Assembly: GCA_003278165.1 (NCBI GenBank) | Contig: QCGU01000012.1 | Coordinates: 1 to 35,923 of the forward strand | Direction: 5' to 3' | DNA: 35,923 bases | Origin: Pelagibacteraceae bacterium AG-390-A02 | GTDB taxonomy: Bacteria; Pseudomonadota; Alphaproteobacteria; Pelagibacterales; Pelagibacteraceae | Part shown: in pieces, positions 1 to 7,806 of the stretch | Numbering within the stretch: the first letter of the stretch is position 1 | Layout of the letters: each line of letters opens with the position of its first letter | Position numbers and translations under genes: made by a program | The notes under the pieces: model-generated | The model's input: only the letters and a program-made list of their open reading frames with translations | The model's database searches: none | What the model was told of the DNA's origin: nothing

Positions 1-107
1 ATGGTTTAATTGATGCCTACAAAGAAATTTTACCAGCCATAATGAAACAAACAGAGGACTCCAGCTACTTTTTTAAAAAAGAAGTACCAGAACCTCAAAA
101 TGCATAA
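1..107 (+). CDS. C-terminal end of an unidentified protein (5' truncated by window)
   Basis: An open frame enters from the left edge (first full codon at base 3) and ends with TAA at 105-107. It gives 34 residues ending in EVPEPQNA. The piece is too short to assign. It lies 60 bases upstream of a ferredoxin/ferredoxin-reductase pair, so it could be an oxygenase-type partner of that electron chain, but this is only a guess from position. Confidence 0.5.
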   Translation, partial: GLIDAYKEILPAIMKQTEDSSYFFKKEVPEPQNA

Positions 108-133
108 AACTGACCAAGTTTGTTTTTACTTAC

Positions 134-163
134 TTGCTCAATTTAGATAAGAACCTATATATA
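134..163 (+). promoter_or_regulatory. Possible promoter of the ferredoxin operon
   Basis: TTGCTC at 134-139 and TATATA at 156-161 are separated by 16 bases and lie just before the ferredoxin ATG at 168, which would give a very short leader. AT-rich DNA often produces such matches by chance, so this is tentative. Confidence 0.3.
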
Positions 164-167
164 ACTC

Positions 168-488
168 ATGGCAAAAATTACCTACCACACACATGACGAT
201 AAAACTCAAACCATTGATGTTCAAAATGGATTGTCAGTGATGGAAGGTGCAGTTCAAAATGATATTCCAGGAATTGATGCTGATTGTGGTGGAGGAATGG
301 CGTGTGCTACTTGTCATGTATACGTAAAAGAAGATTGGTTAGATAAACTTCCAACTAAAGAAGATGGCGAAGAGGATATGTTGGATATGGCATATGAACC
401 AAAACAAAATAGTAGATTAAGTTGCCAACTAATTGTTTCAGATGGATTAGATGGTTTGGAAGTAACTATTCCAGAAAAGCAAGCTTAG
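168..488 (+). CDS. 2Fe-2S ferredoxin, adrenodoxin/putidaredoxin type
   Basis: A 106-residue soluble electron carrier. The cluster ligands are Cys40, Cys46, Cys49 and Cys86 (C-X5-C-X2-C then a distal Cys), the spacing of vertebrate-adrenodoxin and putidaredoxin-like ferredoxins. The central stretch 54-75 is strongly acidic, as expected for docking to a reductase. The next gene starts at the base after this stop codon and encodes a ferredoxin-NADP reductase, so the two probably form one electron-transfer chain from NADPH. Known partners of this ferredoxin class are P450s, Rieske-type oxygenases and Fe-S assembly; the acceptor here cannot be told from the sequence. Confidence 0.92.
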   Translation: MAKITYHTHDDKTQTIDVQNGLSVMEGAVQNDIPGIDADCGGGMACATCHVYVKEDWLDKLPTKEDGEEDMLDMAYEPKQNSRLSCQLIVSDGLDGLEVTIPEKQA

Positions 489-1505
489 ATGAATAAAACA
501 GATGTATTAATAATTGGAGCAGGACCAACAGGATTATTCTGTGCTCATCAACTTGGAATTATAGGACTTCAGTGTGAAATTGTAGATAATTTAGATAAGG
601 CCGGTGGACAGTGTATCGAGCTTTATCCTGATAAACCCATTTATGATATTCCTGCTGTTCCCGAATGTACTGGAGAGGAATTAACAAATAATCTTCTTCA
701 ACAAATTAAACCGTTTAATATTAAATTTCATTTAAATGAAAGAGTAGAAGAATTAAAAAAAGTTGAAAACCGTTGGCATATTAAAACTAGTGGAAACCAA
801 GAATTTGATGTAGCTGCAATTATTATTGCTGGTGGAGTTGGATCTTTTGAACCTAGAAAGTTTCCTGTCAAAGAATGTGAAAAATTTGAGGGATCTTCAT
901 TGCTCTACTCAATAAAAGACAAAACAATTTTTAAAGATAAAACTGTCTCAATATTTGGTGGTGGAGACTCTGCTCTTGATTGGGCAATTGAATTATCAAA
1001 TACTTCTAAAGTAAATTTAATTCACAGACGTGATGGATTTAGTGGCGCTGAATCTAGTGTTCAAAAAGTAAAAGAATTAAATGATCATGGAAAATTAAAT
1101 CTATACACTAAATACCAAATGAACTCTGTTAGTGGCAATAACCAAATCAGCTCAGTAAAAATAAAACATGATGAGGGGGAAACAAAAGAATTACAATCCG
1201 ATTATGTTCTTGGTTTTTTTGGTTTGATTATGCAGCTTGGACCTATTTTAAATTGGGGATTAAATATCAATAAAAAAACAGTCGAAGTAAACACTGAAAA
1301 CTTTGAGACTAATGTAGAAGGTATTTTTGCAATTGGGGATATTTGTTCTTATCCAGGTAAATTAAAATTAATTCTTTCAGGTTTTCATGAAGGAGCTCTA
1401 GCTGCAAGAGGTTGCTTTAAATATGCAAGACCTGATGAAAAATTAAGATTTGAATTTACTACTACATCAAAAGCTGCTCAAGAGAGACTTGGTGTAAAAA
1501 AATGA
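489..1505 (+). CDS. Thioredoxin-reductase-like ferredoxin--NADP(+) reductase (FNR2 type)
   Basis: A 338-residue FAD/NAD(P)-binding flavoprotein. The FAD dinucleotide fold is at 8-15 (GAGPTG), a second nucleotide-binding glycine motif (FGGGDSALD) is near residue 157, and the FAD-contacting EGIFAIGD motif is near 280. The thioredoxin-reductase CxxC active site is absent, which separates true thioredoxin reductases from this ferredoxin/flavodoxin reductase group (compare Bacillus YumC). It starts directly after the ferredoxin stop and overlaps the next gene by 4 nt (ATGA), so translation is probably coupled. It is likely to pass electrons between NADPH and the adjacent 2Fe-2S ferredoxin; that pairing is inferred from position. 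Confidence 0.9.
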   Translation: MNKTDVLIIGAGPTGLFCAHQLGIIGLQCEIVDNLDKAGGQCIELYPDKPIYDIPAVPECTGEELTNNLLQQIKPFNIKFHLNERVEELKKVENRWHIKTSGNQEFDVAAIIIAGGVGSFEPRKFPVKECEKFEGSSLLYSIKDKTIFKDKTVSIFGGGDSALDWAIELSNTSKVNLIHRRDGFSGAESSVQKVKELNDHGKLNLYTKYQMNSVSGNNQISSVKIKHDEGETKELQSDYVLGFFGLIMQLGPILNWGLNINKKTVEVNTENFETNVEGIFAIGDICSYPGKLKLILSGFHEGALAARGCFKYARPDEKLRFEFTTTSKAAQERLGVKK

Positions 1506-2128
1506 TAGAATTATTTTCAGCTAATACTCCCAATGGTTGGAAGATAGGTATTATGCTGGAAGAAATTGGTTATCAGTACAAAGTAACTAAAATTGACTTA
1601 GGAAAAGATGAACAATTTAATCCAGATTTTTTAAAGATAAGTCCATTTGGTAAAATTCCTGTAATTATTGATCATGAAAATAATAAAAGTATTTTCGAGT
1701 CTGGTGCAATATTAATGTATTTAGGTGAAAAAAGTGGAAAATTTTATGATGAAAAAAATCGATTAGTAATTAATCAATGGTTAATGGCTCAGATGGGAAC
1801 TGTAGGCCCAATGATTGGTCAGCATCACCAGTTTCATCATTATAATCCTGGAAAAAGTGAATTTGGTGAACAAAGATATTTTAAAATTGCTAAAAGAATT
1901 TATGGAGAATTAGATACAAGATTAAAAGTTTCTAAGTTTTTAGCTGGTGATAATTATACAATTGCTGATATTGCAACATGGCCATGGTTAGCAAGACATG
2001 AGTGGCACGATATTGGTTTAAAAAATTATCAAAACTTATCTAGATGGTATAAAGAGATTTCTGAACGTGAGGCTGTTATAAATGGATATGCCTTTATGGA
2101 TAAAGAAGCGAAAATCCCAAATCCTTAA
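1502..2128 (+). CDS. Glutathione S-transferase family protein (YfcG/Ure2p-like)
   Basis: A 208-residue cytosolic protein. The N-terminal thioredoxin-like domain opens with SANTPNGWKIGIMLEE, matching the S/T-x-N-G signature of the Nu/Ure2p-like glutathione transferases such as YfcG and YghU. It continues with SPFGKIPVI (the cis-Pro loop) and ESGAI, which binds the glutathione gamma-glutamyl group. A helical C-terminal domain fills roughly 85-208 and contains the usual ADIATWPW segment. Homologues are glutathione-dependent disulfide reductases or peroxidases rather than classical conjugating enzymes. It overlaps the reductase gene by 4 nt, suggesting a three-gene redox operon. Confidence 0.9.
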   Translation: MIELFSANTPNGWKIGIMLEEIGYQYKVTKIDLGKDEQFNPDFLKISPFGKIPVIIDHENNKSIFESGAILMYLGEKSGKFYDEKNRLVINQWLMAQMGTVGPMIGQHHQFHHYNPGKSEFGEQRYFKIAKRIYGELDTRLKVSKFLAGDNYTIADIATWPWLARHEWHDIGLKNYQNLSRWYKEISEREAVINGYAFMDKEAKIPNP

Positions 2129-2133
2129 AAATA

Positions 2134-2229
2134 TTATAAAAACAACTTATAGAGTGTGCTTAGTATTCCATAGCCTGAGAATTCAATCGCAACAATAACA
2201 ATTATTATTAAAATTAATTTTTTATTCAT
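2134..2229 (-). CDS. Possible 31-residue hydrophobic peptide
   Basis: A short minus-strand frame (ATG at 2229-2227, TAA at 2136-2134) lies in the largest gap of the left region. It would encode a single very hydrophobic segment starting MNKKLILIIIVIVAIEF, shaped like one membrane helix after a lysine pair. No clear Shine-Dalgarno sequence precedes it and I know no family for it. An AT-rich frame can look like this by chance. Confidence 0.25.
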   Translation of the reverse strand: MNKKLILIIIVIVAIEFSGYGILSTLYKLFL

Positions 2230-2346
2230 TTCAAAAATAAGTACAATAGTAGAATAACCCAAAAAAAAGGGTAATAAAAATAAATATATTTCTTTGCAAA
2301 AAGAAAAGATATTGAATTTTCTTTAGAAGTTTTTTGTTTATTTTTT

Positions 2347-2862
2347 TTAGTCATCTGCATGAACTTTTTCGTCTTTTTCATGCTTTTCTTGTGCGGCTAT
2401 TGTGTATTTAGCAACTGGTCTTGCCATTAATCTTTTTAGTCCAATTGGTTCAGCAGTGTCTAAACAATACCCGTAAGTATCGTCCATAATTCTTCTTAAA
2501 GCTTTATCGATTTCAGAAATTAATTTTATTTGTCTATTAATTGCTTTCATCTCAACATTTTTATCAATATATGAACTTGCTTGATCTACAAGATCAGCAG
2601 AAATATTATTGTCATCCATACTTCCATTGTAAAGAGCTTCATTGTTTGCTTTAATTAATTCTTTCTTCCACTCATTTAATCTCATTCTGAAAAATACTTT
2701 ATGTTTTTCGCACATATATTTTTCAGTTTCTTTTGGAACGTAAGTTTTAGAAATTTTTATAGGAACTTTTTTAGCTGCTGAAGCCACAGTTTTTTTTGGC
2801 TTACTTACAACTTTAGTTTTTGGTTTAGATACTTTTTTCTTTGCTTTAGCTGTCTTTGGCAT
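2347..2862 (-). CDS. dksA: DksA/TraR-family transcription factor
   Basis: A 171-residue protein that in homologues binds RNA polymerase through the secondary channel and modulates rRNA and amino-acid promoters together with ppGpp. The first ~40 residues are a Lys/Ala/Pro-rich basic tail. A coiled coil follows, with the DLVDQAS tip at 90-96, whose Asp90 and Asp93 match the functional acidic pair of E. coli DksA (D71, D74). The C-terminal zinc-finger region keeps the GLKRLMARP core, but only Cys133 of the four cysteines remains; the others are Thr136, Thr154 and Ala157. This degenerate finger is common in alphaproteobacterial DksA and probably does not hold zinc. It is transcribed alone, divergent from the glycosyltransferase gene at 2941. 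Confidence 0.93.
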   Translation of the reverse strand: MPKTAKAKKKVSKPKTKVVSKPKKTVASAAKKVPIKISKTYVPKETEKYMCEKHKVFFRMRLNEWKKELIKANNEALYNGSMDDNNISADLVDQASSYIDKNVEMKAINRQIKLISEIDKALRRIMDDTYGYCLDTAEPIGLKRLMARPVAKYTIAAQEKHEKDEKVHADD

Positions 2863-2883
2863 AGCTTAATTTTGAATGGACGG

Positions 2884-2911
2884 AGTATATTCAGCAAAAT
2901 AGGGGTGTCAA
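2884..2911 (-). promoter_or_regulatory. Sigma-70 promoter of dksA
   Basis: Read on the minus strand, a perfect -35 TTGACA (2911-2906) is followed by a 16-base spacer and a -10 TATACT (2889-2884). Transcription would start near 2877, leaving a leader of about 15 nt before the dksA ATG at 2862. This is one of the closest matches to the sigma-70 consensus in the window. Confidence 0.75.
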
Positions 2912-2940
2912 GCAAGCTGAATTGTTATAAATATTTATAA

Positions 2941-4260
2941 ATGACCATTAATAACAAAAATATAGATAATCTTTTTTATATTTTTGTTACATCTCATCTA
3001 ATTTTTTGGACCTTGATTCCAACTATTACTAATCATAATTTACCCCTAGATACAATTGAAGCTTTAGCTTGGGGAAGCAATTTAGATTGGGGGTTTAATA
3101 AGCACCCTCCTATGAGTGCTTTTTTTTCTGAAGTTTTTTATCAAATCTTTGGTTCACAAGATTGGGCTTATTATCTATTAAGCCAAATTTTTGTAATTAT
3201 TTCTTTTTATTTTGTGTTCAAACTTTCTAACGAAATATTAAAAAATAAATTTTTTGGTTTAATTTCAGTTTTATTAATTGAAACGATTTATTTTTATAAT
3301 TTTACTACCCCAGAGTTTAACGTAAATGTATGCCAATTGCCTTTTTGGTCTTTAACAGCTTATTATTCTTGGAAAATTTATAGTGGTAAAAATATTAAAT
3401 TTTGGGATTGTTTTTTAATAGGTTTATTTGGTGCATTAGGATTTTTATCAAAATATTTATTTGTCTACTTATTAGTTTCAATAGCTTTTTTATTTATTTA
3501 TTTAATTATTAAAAAAGAGAGAAAGTTTGATTTTAAATACTTGATCATTATTGAAGTATTTATAGTTGCTTTAGTTCCTCACTTAATTTGGCTTAATAAC
3601 AATGAATTCATTACAATTACTTATGGACTAGCAAGAACTGGTTTAGAGCAATCAGGTTTAATTGACCATATCAAATACCCATTGCTATTTTTAGGAAAAC
3701 AAGTTGGTATATTAATTCCATTTATAATATTGACGTGGTTATTGGTAAAAAAACTTAAATTAAAAATTAATTTCAAAGATAAAAATTTATTATTTTTGTT
3801 AGCAATTAATCTTTTACCAATTGTTCTAATGTTTTTAACTTCATTGATAACAGGTTCAAAAATTAGAACAATGTGGATGACACCATTTTATTTATTCTTT
3901 GGAACATTAACTGTCTATCTATTTCAGTCACAAATAAATTTAAAAAAAATAAAACCATTTATGGTTGGATTTTTATTCTTTTTCTTTTTATCACCTGTTT
4001 TGTACACTTATGCTTCAGTATCAAAAGATGATAAGAGAACAGACTATCCAGGAAAAGAAATTGCTATGAAAACTCAATATGCATGGAGCCAGCAATTTAA
4101 CTCTAAGATTGTTGTAGTACTAGGAGATGAATGGAACGCAGGTAATTTATCTTATCACCTTAAATCTAGACCTGTTTGGGAGGGTAAAGTTCAAAGAGAA
4201 AAACTTGATCAATTGAAAGATTATATGTGTCTTGATAGTATCTGTGTTGGATCAAGATAA
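2941..4260 (+). CDS. Membrane glycosyltransferase, ArnT/PMT_2 (GT83-like)
   Basis: A 439-residue integral membrane protein with about ten hydrophobic segments. The first extracytoplasmic loop carries LPLDTIEALAWG and then FNKHPPM, the acidic/His-Pro region typical of ArnT and related PMT_2 enzymes, which transfer a sugar from a polyprenyl-phosphate donor to lipid A or another acceptor on the periplasmic side. The C-terminal ~80 residues form a soluble periplasmic tail, as in the family. The GT2 gene 3 bases downstream is of the kind that makes polyprenyl-phosphate sugars, so the two probably form a donor-synthesis/transfer pair. Sugar and acceptor are unknown. Confidence 0.82.
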   Translation: MTINNKNIDNLFYIFVTSHLIFWTLIPTITNHNLPLDTIEALAWGSNLDWGFNKHPPMSAFFSEVFYQIFGSQDWAYYLLSQIFVIISFYFVFKLSNEILKNKFFGLISVLLIETIYFYNFTTPEFNVNVCQLPFWSLTAYYSWKIYSGKNIKFWDCFLIGLFGALGFLSKYLFVYLLVSIAFLFIYLIIKKERKFDFKYLIIIEVFIVALVPHLIWLNNNEFITITYGLARTGLEQSGLIDHIKYPLLFLGKQVGILIPFIILTWLLVKKLKLKINFKDKNLLFLLAINLLPIVLMFLTSLITGSKIRTMWMTPFYLFFGTLTVYLFQSQINLKKIKPFMVGFLFFFFLSPVLYTYASVSKDDKRTDYPGKEIAMKTQYAWSQQFNSKIVVVLGDEWNAGNLSYHLKSRPVWEGKVQREKLDQLKDYMCLDSICVGSR

Positions 4261-4263
4261 TCT

Positions 4264-5133
4264 ATGAAATATGTAATTTTAGTACCAATTTATAATGACC
4301 GCGAGTCTTTAAAGTTGCTAATTGAAAATATTAATAATGAAATTAAAGGTCTAAATTCAGAAATATCATTAGTGATAATTAATGATGCCTCTTCACAACA
4401 AATCATTGATGAATACCCAAATATTGAAAACATTCACTCAATTGAAATAATAAATATGAAAGAAAACAGAGGTCATGCAAGATGTATTGCTTCTGGTTTG
4501 AAATATATTTATGAAAAAAAGGAGTTCGATTACGTAATTCCTATGGACGGCGATGGTGAGGATAGACCAGAAGAAATTAAAAACTTTGTTGAATTATCAA
4601 AGGAAGCAGGAGATAGATCTATAATTGGTGAAAGGGTTAAAAGATCAGAAAATATGATCTTTAAATTATGTTACCAATTTCACAAATTTTTAACTTTAGC
4701 TTTTACTGGGCAATCGATTAAATTTGGCAATTTTACATGTCTTTCAAAAGTAACTGTAAAAAAAATGTTAGATGAAAAAGCTACTTGGAATAGTTTTTCT
4801 GGATCATTAAAAAAAATAGAAAAAGATTTAATTTCTTCTCCATCAATAAGAGGAAAAAGGTATTTTGGTCCATCACAAATGAGTTTCTTTAAATTATTAA
4901 AACACTCATTATCAATAATAAGTGTATTTAGAAAAACAGTTTTAATTCGTTCAGCTTTATTTATTGTTTTTTATATCTTGTTAATCAAAAATAATGCGTC
5001 GATCGTTACTTCATTGCCTTTAGTTTTGTTATTAATAATGATTTATTCAATTTCTAGTTTAGCTTTGAGGGAAAATATTGAAGAATTTAATAATTCCTTA
5101 ACAAATATTCACGATATTGATAAAATAAAATAA
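4264..5133 (+). CDS. Family 2 glycosyltransferase (polyprenyl-phosphate sugar synthase-like)
   Basis: A 289-residue GT-A fold enzyme. The N-terminal strand YVILVPIYNDRESL, the NDASS nucleotide-binding loop near 40 and the metal-binding D95-G-D97 in PMDGDGED are standard GT2 features. The C-terminal ~65 residues contain two predicted membrane helices (about 225-268), as in membrane-attached dolichyl/undecaprenyl-phosphate sugar synthases. It follows the ArnT-like gene by 3 bases and precedes the DUF1800 gene by 2, so it sits inside one transcription unit. The nucleotide-sugar substrate cannot be read from the sequence. Confidence 0.85.
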   Translation: MKYVILVPIYNDRESLKLLIENINNEIKGLNSEISLVIINDASSQQIIDEYPNIENIHSIEIINMKENRGHARCIASGLKYIYEKKEFDYVIPMDGDGEDRPEEIKNFVELSKEAGDRSIIGERVKRSENMIFKLCYQFHKFLTLAFTGQSIKFGNFTCLSKVTVKKMLDEKATWNSFSGSLKKIEKDLISSPSIRGKRYFGPSQMSFFKLLKHSLSIISVFRKTVLIRSALFIVFYILLIKNNASIVTSLPLVLLLIMIYSISSLALRENIEEFNNSLTNIHDIDKIK

Positions 5134-5135
5134 AT

Positions 5136-6581
5136 ATGAAAAACTTTTTTAGAAAAGTTGCATTTGGTTTAAAACCCGATGAAAAAGCTCCGTCAGATCC
5201 ATTAGTTTGGGCTCAAAAACAAGTTGAGTCTATACCTGAATTTAACTGGAAAGGTAAACATATTTATTCTGAAAAAGAAATGAGGAAGTATTGGATCACC
5301 CAAAGAGTAGAAGAAAATACTACATTGAGAAAAAAATATAAAAATGATCCAGAAGGATTTAGACGAGCTGAGCGTAAGTTAGAAGCTGATACTGGAAAAC
5401 ACCTTTGGCCAGCTAATGAACTATGCATCAGACATGCCGAAGGCTTGAGAAGTGATCATCCAGTTCTAGCAAAGCTTTGGTATTTTTGGGGAAATCATTT
5501 TACGATAAGTGACACACAAACATTAGGTTCGTATTCTACTGGAGCTTATCAGAGAGAATTTTTAAGAGCCAATATGGATAAAAATTTTGAGGTAATGGCA
5601 ACCGAAGCAACACTTGCATGGCCAATGATTATGCATCTTGATAATAAAGACAATATTGGACCCAAATCTGAAAGTGCAAGGCAAGAATGGAGAAGAAGAG
5701 AAAAGAGACCAGCAACACTAAATGAAAATCATGCAAGAGAATTAATGGAGCTTCATACTATTTCTCCAGAAGCAGGTTATACACAAGAAGATGTTATAGA
5801 GTTAGCAAAAATTATGACTGGATGGCGACCTGATTGGAGCAAAAGAAAAGACCATGGAAATGATGTTGGTTTTGAATCAGATAAACACGAGCCAGGAAAA
5901 AAAATAGTTTTAGGAAAAAAATATAAAAATGGAAGAAAAGCTATAAAGCAAGCAATTAAGGATTTAGTTAACCATCCATCTTGTAGAAATTTTATTGCAA
6001 CAAAGCTTTGTAGATATCTAATTACTGATGAACCAACACCTCAAATGATTGCTCCAGTTGTAAAAGCGTGGGAACAATCAGATGGTTTTTTGCCAGAAGT
6101 TCACAAAGCTGCAATTAAAGTTGCCTTTGAATATAATGATAAACATAGAAAATTTCAAAATCCAGAAAATTGGTGGCTTACAACAATAAATATGTCGGGA
6201 TCAACTTACTCATATCCAGTTGGAGAAAAATTAATTGATAGCCATCCATTAGGTATCAAACCTTTTGGAGAGATTAGTGATCAAGCATGGTTTTTAAAAG
6301 ATTTAGGTTGCCATCCTTATAGACAAAAACAACCTAATGGATTTTCAGATTTCGAAAAAGACTGGTTGTCAACGGAATTAATTATAAGAAGAATAATGTT
6401 CGCTAAAACAGCTTTCCATAAATTCAGTTTGCAAGATATGTTAGATGACAATATTCATGAAAAAATAATTCGTAATAATTTTGATAACCCAGATAAAATT
6501 CTTAAGATTGTATCAAAAGCAAAGACTAACGAGGAAAAACATATTATATTATTTAACTTACCAGAGGTATTAAAAGCATGA
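5136..6581 (+). CDS. DUF1800 family protein
   Basis: A 481-residue protein that matches the DUF1800 family by its ordered motifs: LRSDHPVLAKLWYFWGNHF near 105-123, a YQREFLRANM segment, NENHARELMELHTI near 197-210 (the most conserved stretch of the family), a GYTQEDVIELAKIMTGWRP segment and a C-terminal region on the theme HPLGIKPFG. The biochemical role of DUF1800 is unknown. Members are nearly always paired with a DUF1501 gene, as here, where the two overlap by 4 nt (ATGA). No convincing signal peptide is visible from this start, so export alongside its Tat-type partner is possible but not shown. Confidence 0.85.
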   Translation: MKNFFRKVAFGLKPDEKAPSDPLVWAQKQVESIPEFNWKGKHIYSEKEMRKYWITQRVEENTTLRKKYKNDPEGFRRAERKLEADTGKHLWPANELCIRHAEGLRSDHPVLAKLWYFWGNHFTISDTQTLGSYSTGAYQREFLRANMDKNFEVMATEATLAWPMIMHLDNKDNIGPKSESARQEWRRREKRPATLNENHARELMELHTISPEAGYTQEDVIELAKIMTGWRPDWSKRKDHGNDVGFESDKHEPGKKIVLGKKYKNGRKAIKQAIKDLVNHPSCRNFIATKLCRYLITDEPTPQMIAPVVKAWEQSDGFLPEVHKAAIKVAFEYNDKHRKFQNPENWWLTTINMSGSTYSYPVGEKLIDSHPLGIKPFGEISDQAWFLKDLGCHPYRQKQPNGFSDFEKDWLSTELIIRRIMFAKTAFHKFSLQDMLDDNIHEKIIRNNFDNPDKILKIVSKAKTNEEKHIILFNLPEVLKA

Positions 6582-7738
6582 AGATATCAAGAAGAGATTT
6601 TTTAAAAGGAACTGCAACTTCTTTATTTTTAGCTGGATTTAATTTTCCAGTTTTAGCTTCAACATCCAAAAAGAAAAATTTAATAGTTATTATGCTCAGA
6701 GGAGGAATGGATGGTCTTTGTGCTGTTCCTGTTGTTGGAGATAAACGTTTTGAAAAAATTAGAAAAGGTATTTTAATTGAAAATCCAATGAAACTTGATT
6801 CTGACTTTGCTTTGCATCCTAAATTAAAAGGATTTAGTGAATGTTGGCATGATAACACTGGTGCTATCGTTCACGCAACTAGCATTCCATATACAGCTCG
6901 ATCGCATTTTGAAGGTCAAAATTTAATGGAGTCTGGCGGGAGAGTTCCTTATCAAGAAAAAACAGGATGGCTTGGTCGGGGTATGAAACTTGCTAATCTT
7001 AAAGCAGAAGGTTTGGCTTTATCTTTACCGATGCCATTATTATTAAGAGGTGTTCCTAAAAATGATAATTATTTTCCAGCGGATGGAAGACTTCCAAGAG
7101 AAGAAACGCTTGATCTTTTAAAATCAGTCTACGCAGATAGTTCAGAAGAAGAATTACTAGACATGATGAATTTTATTAAAAAGCGTAAAAATGAACAAAT
7201 GGGTACTGGGGTGGGTTACGATAAAAGAAAAAATAAAAACCTTGCAATGAGAGCAGGACAACTTTTGTCAAACCCAAACGGTCCAAGAGTTGCAGTATTT
7301 GAAGTAAATGGTTTTGATACTCACGCTGCACAAGGTGGAATTAATGGTACACATACAAAATGTTTAGTTGAAATGGATACAATTATTCAAAATTTAAAAC
7401 TATCAAAAAAGACTTATGAAAATTCAATAATCTTAACTGTTACAGAATTTGGAAGAACGATTAAAAAAAATGGTGGAAACGGAACAGAGCATGGTTATGG
7501 AACTGCAGTATTCCTAGCTGGAGGTTTGATTAAGAAAAGTCAAGTTCATACTGACTGGCCAGGTTTAAAAAGAAAAGAGCTTTTTGAGGGAAGAGATTTA
7601 AATGCTACTATTGATGCAAGATCAGTTTATGCATCTGCTATGTCTACCGTGTTTGATTTAGACTTTAAGAGAATTGAAAAAGAAGTTTTCTTTGGAGATA
7701 AGTTACAAAACTTGTCTGATAAGCTTTTTAAAGCTTAA
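6578..7738 (+). CDS. DUF1501 family protein with Tat signal
   Basis: A 386-residue protein opening with a twin-arginine signal (SRRDFLKGTA, then a hydrophobic run to about residue 28), so it is probably folded in the cytoplasm and exported. The body follows the DUF1501 plan, related to the alkaline phosphatase/sulfatase superfamily: LRGGMDGLCAVPV near the N-terminus, NGFDTHAAQ in the middle and TEFGRTIKKNGGNGTEHGYG towards the end, where the acidic and His residues look like metal ligands. Its substrate is not known. It is translationally coupled to the DUF1800 gene and follows two glycosyltransferase genes. Confidence 0.87.
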   Translation: MKISRRDFLKGTATSLFLAGFNFPVLASTSKKKNLIVIMLRGGMDGLCAVPVVGDKRFEKIRKGILIENPMKLDSDFALHPKLKGFSECWHDNTGAIVHATSIPYTARSHFEGQNLMESGGRVPYQEKTGWLGRGMKLANLKAEGLALSLPMPLLLRGVPKNDNYFPADGRLPREETLDLLKSVYADSSEEELLDMMNFIKKRKNEQMGTGVGYDKRKNKNLAMRAGQLLSNPNGPRVAVFEVNGFDTHAAQGGINGTHTKCLVEMDTIIQNLKLSKKTYENSIILTVTEFGRTIKKNGGNGTEHGYGTAVFLAGGLIKKSQVHTDWPGLKRKELFEGRDLNATIDARSVYASAMSTVFDLDFKRIEKEVFFGDKLQNLSDKLFKA

Positions 7739-7806
7739 TAAAAAACTTATCCACAGGCTACAATTTGAATTGAAATAGTATTTTATAAATTATAGCCTCT
7801 CTATCG

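Noticed and set aside
2257..2275. ACCC-A8-GGGT hairpin in the gap before dksA
   Set aside because: A four-pair stem with no following T-run on either strand is too weak for a terminator.
2925..2940. Perfect 16-base palindrome TTATAAATATTTATAA just before the ATG at 2941
   Set aside because: One or two AT-only palindromes of this length are expected by chance in 36 kb of such AT-rich DNA; no operator is claimed.
6553..6858. Antisense open frames within dense coding genes (for example here, at 11516-11836 and at 29013-29381)
   Set aside because: They lie opposite well-supported genes and show no family motif or ribosome site, so they are shadow frames.
7747..7755. Perfect DnaA box TTATCCACA before guaC, and another on the minus strand at 22852-22860
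   Set aside because: About 0.5 such sites are expected by chance in a window of this composition. They are isolated and far apart, with no dnaA/dnaN gene or box cluster, so I do not call an origin.
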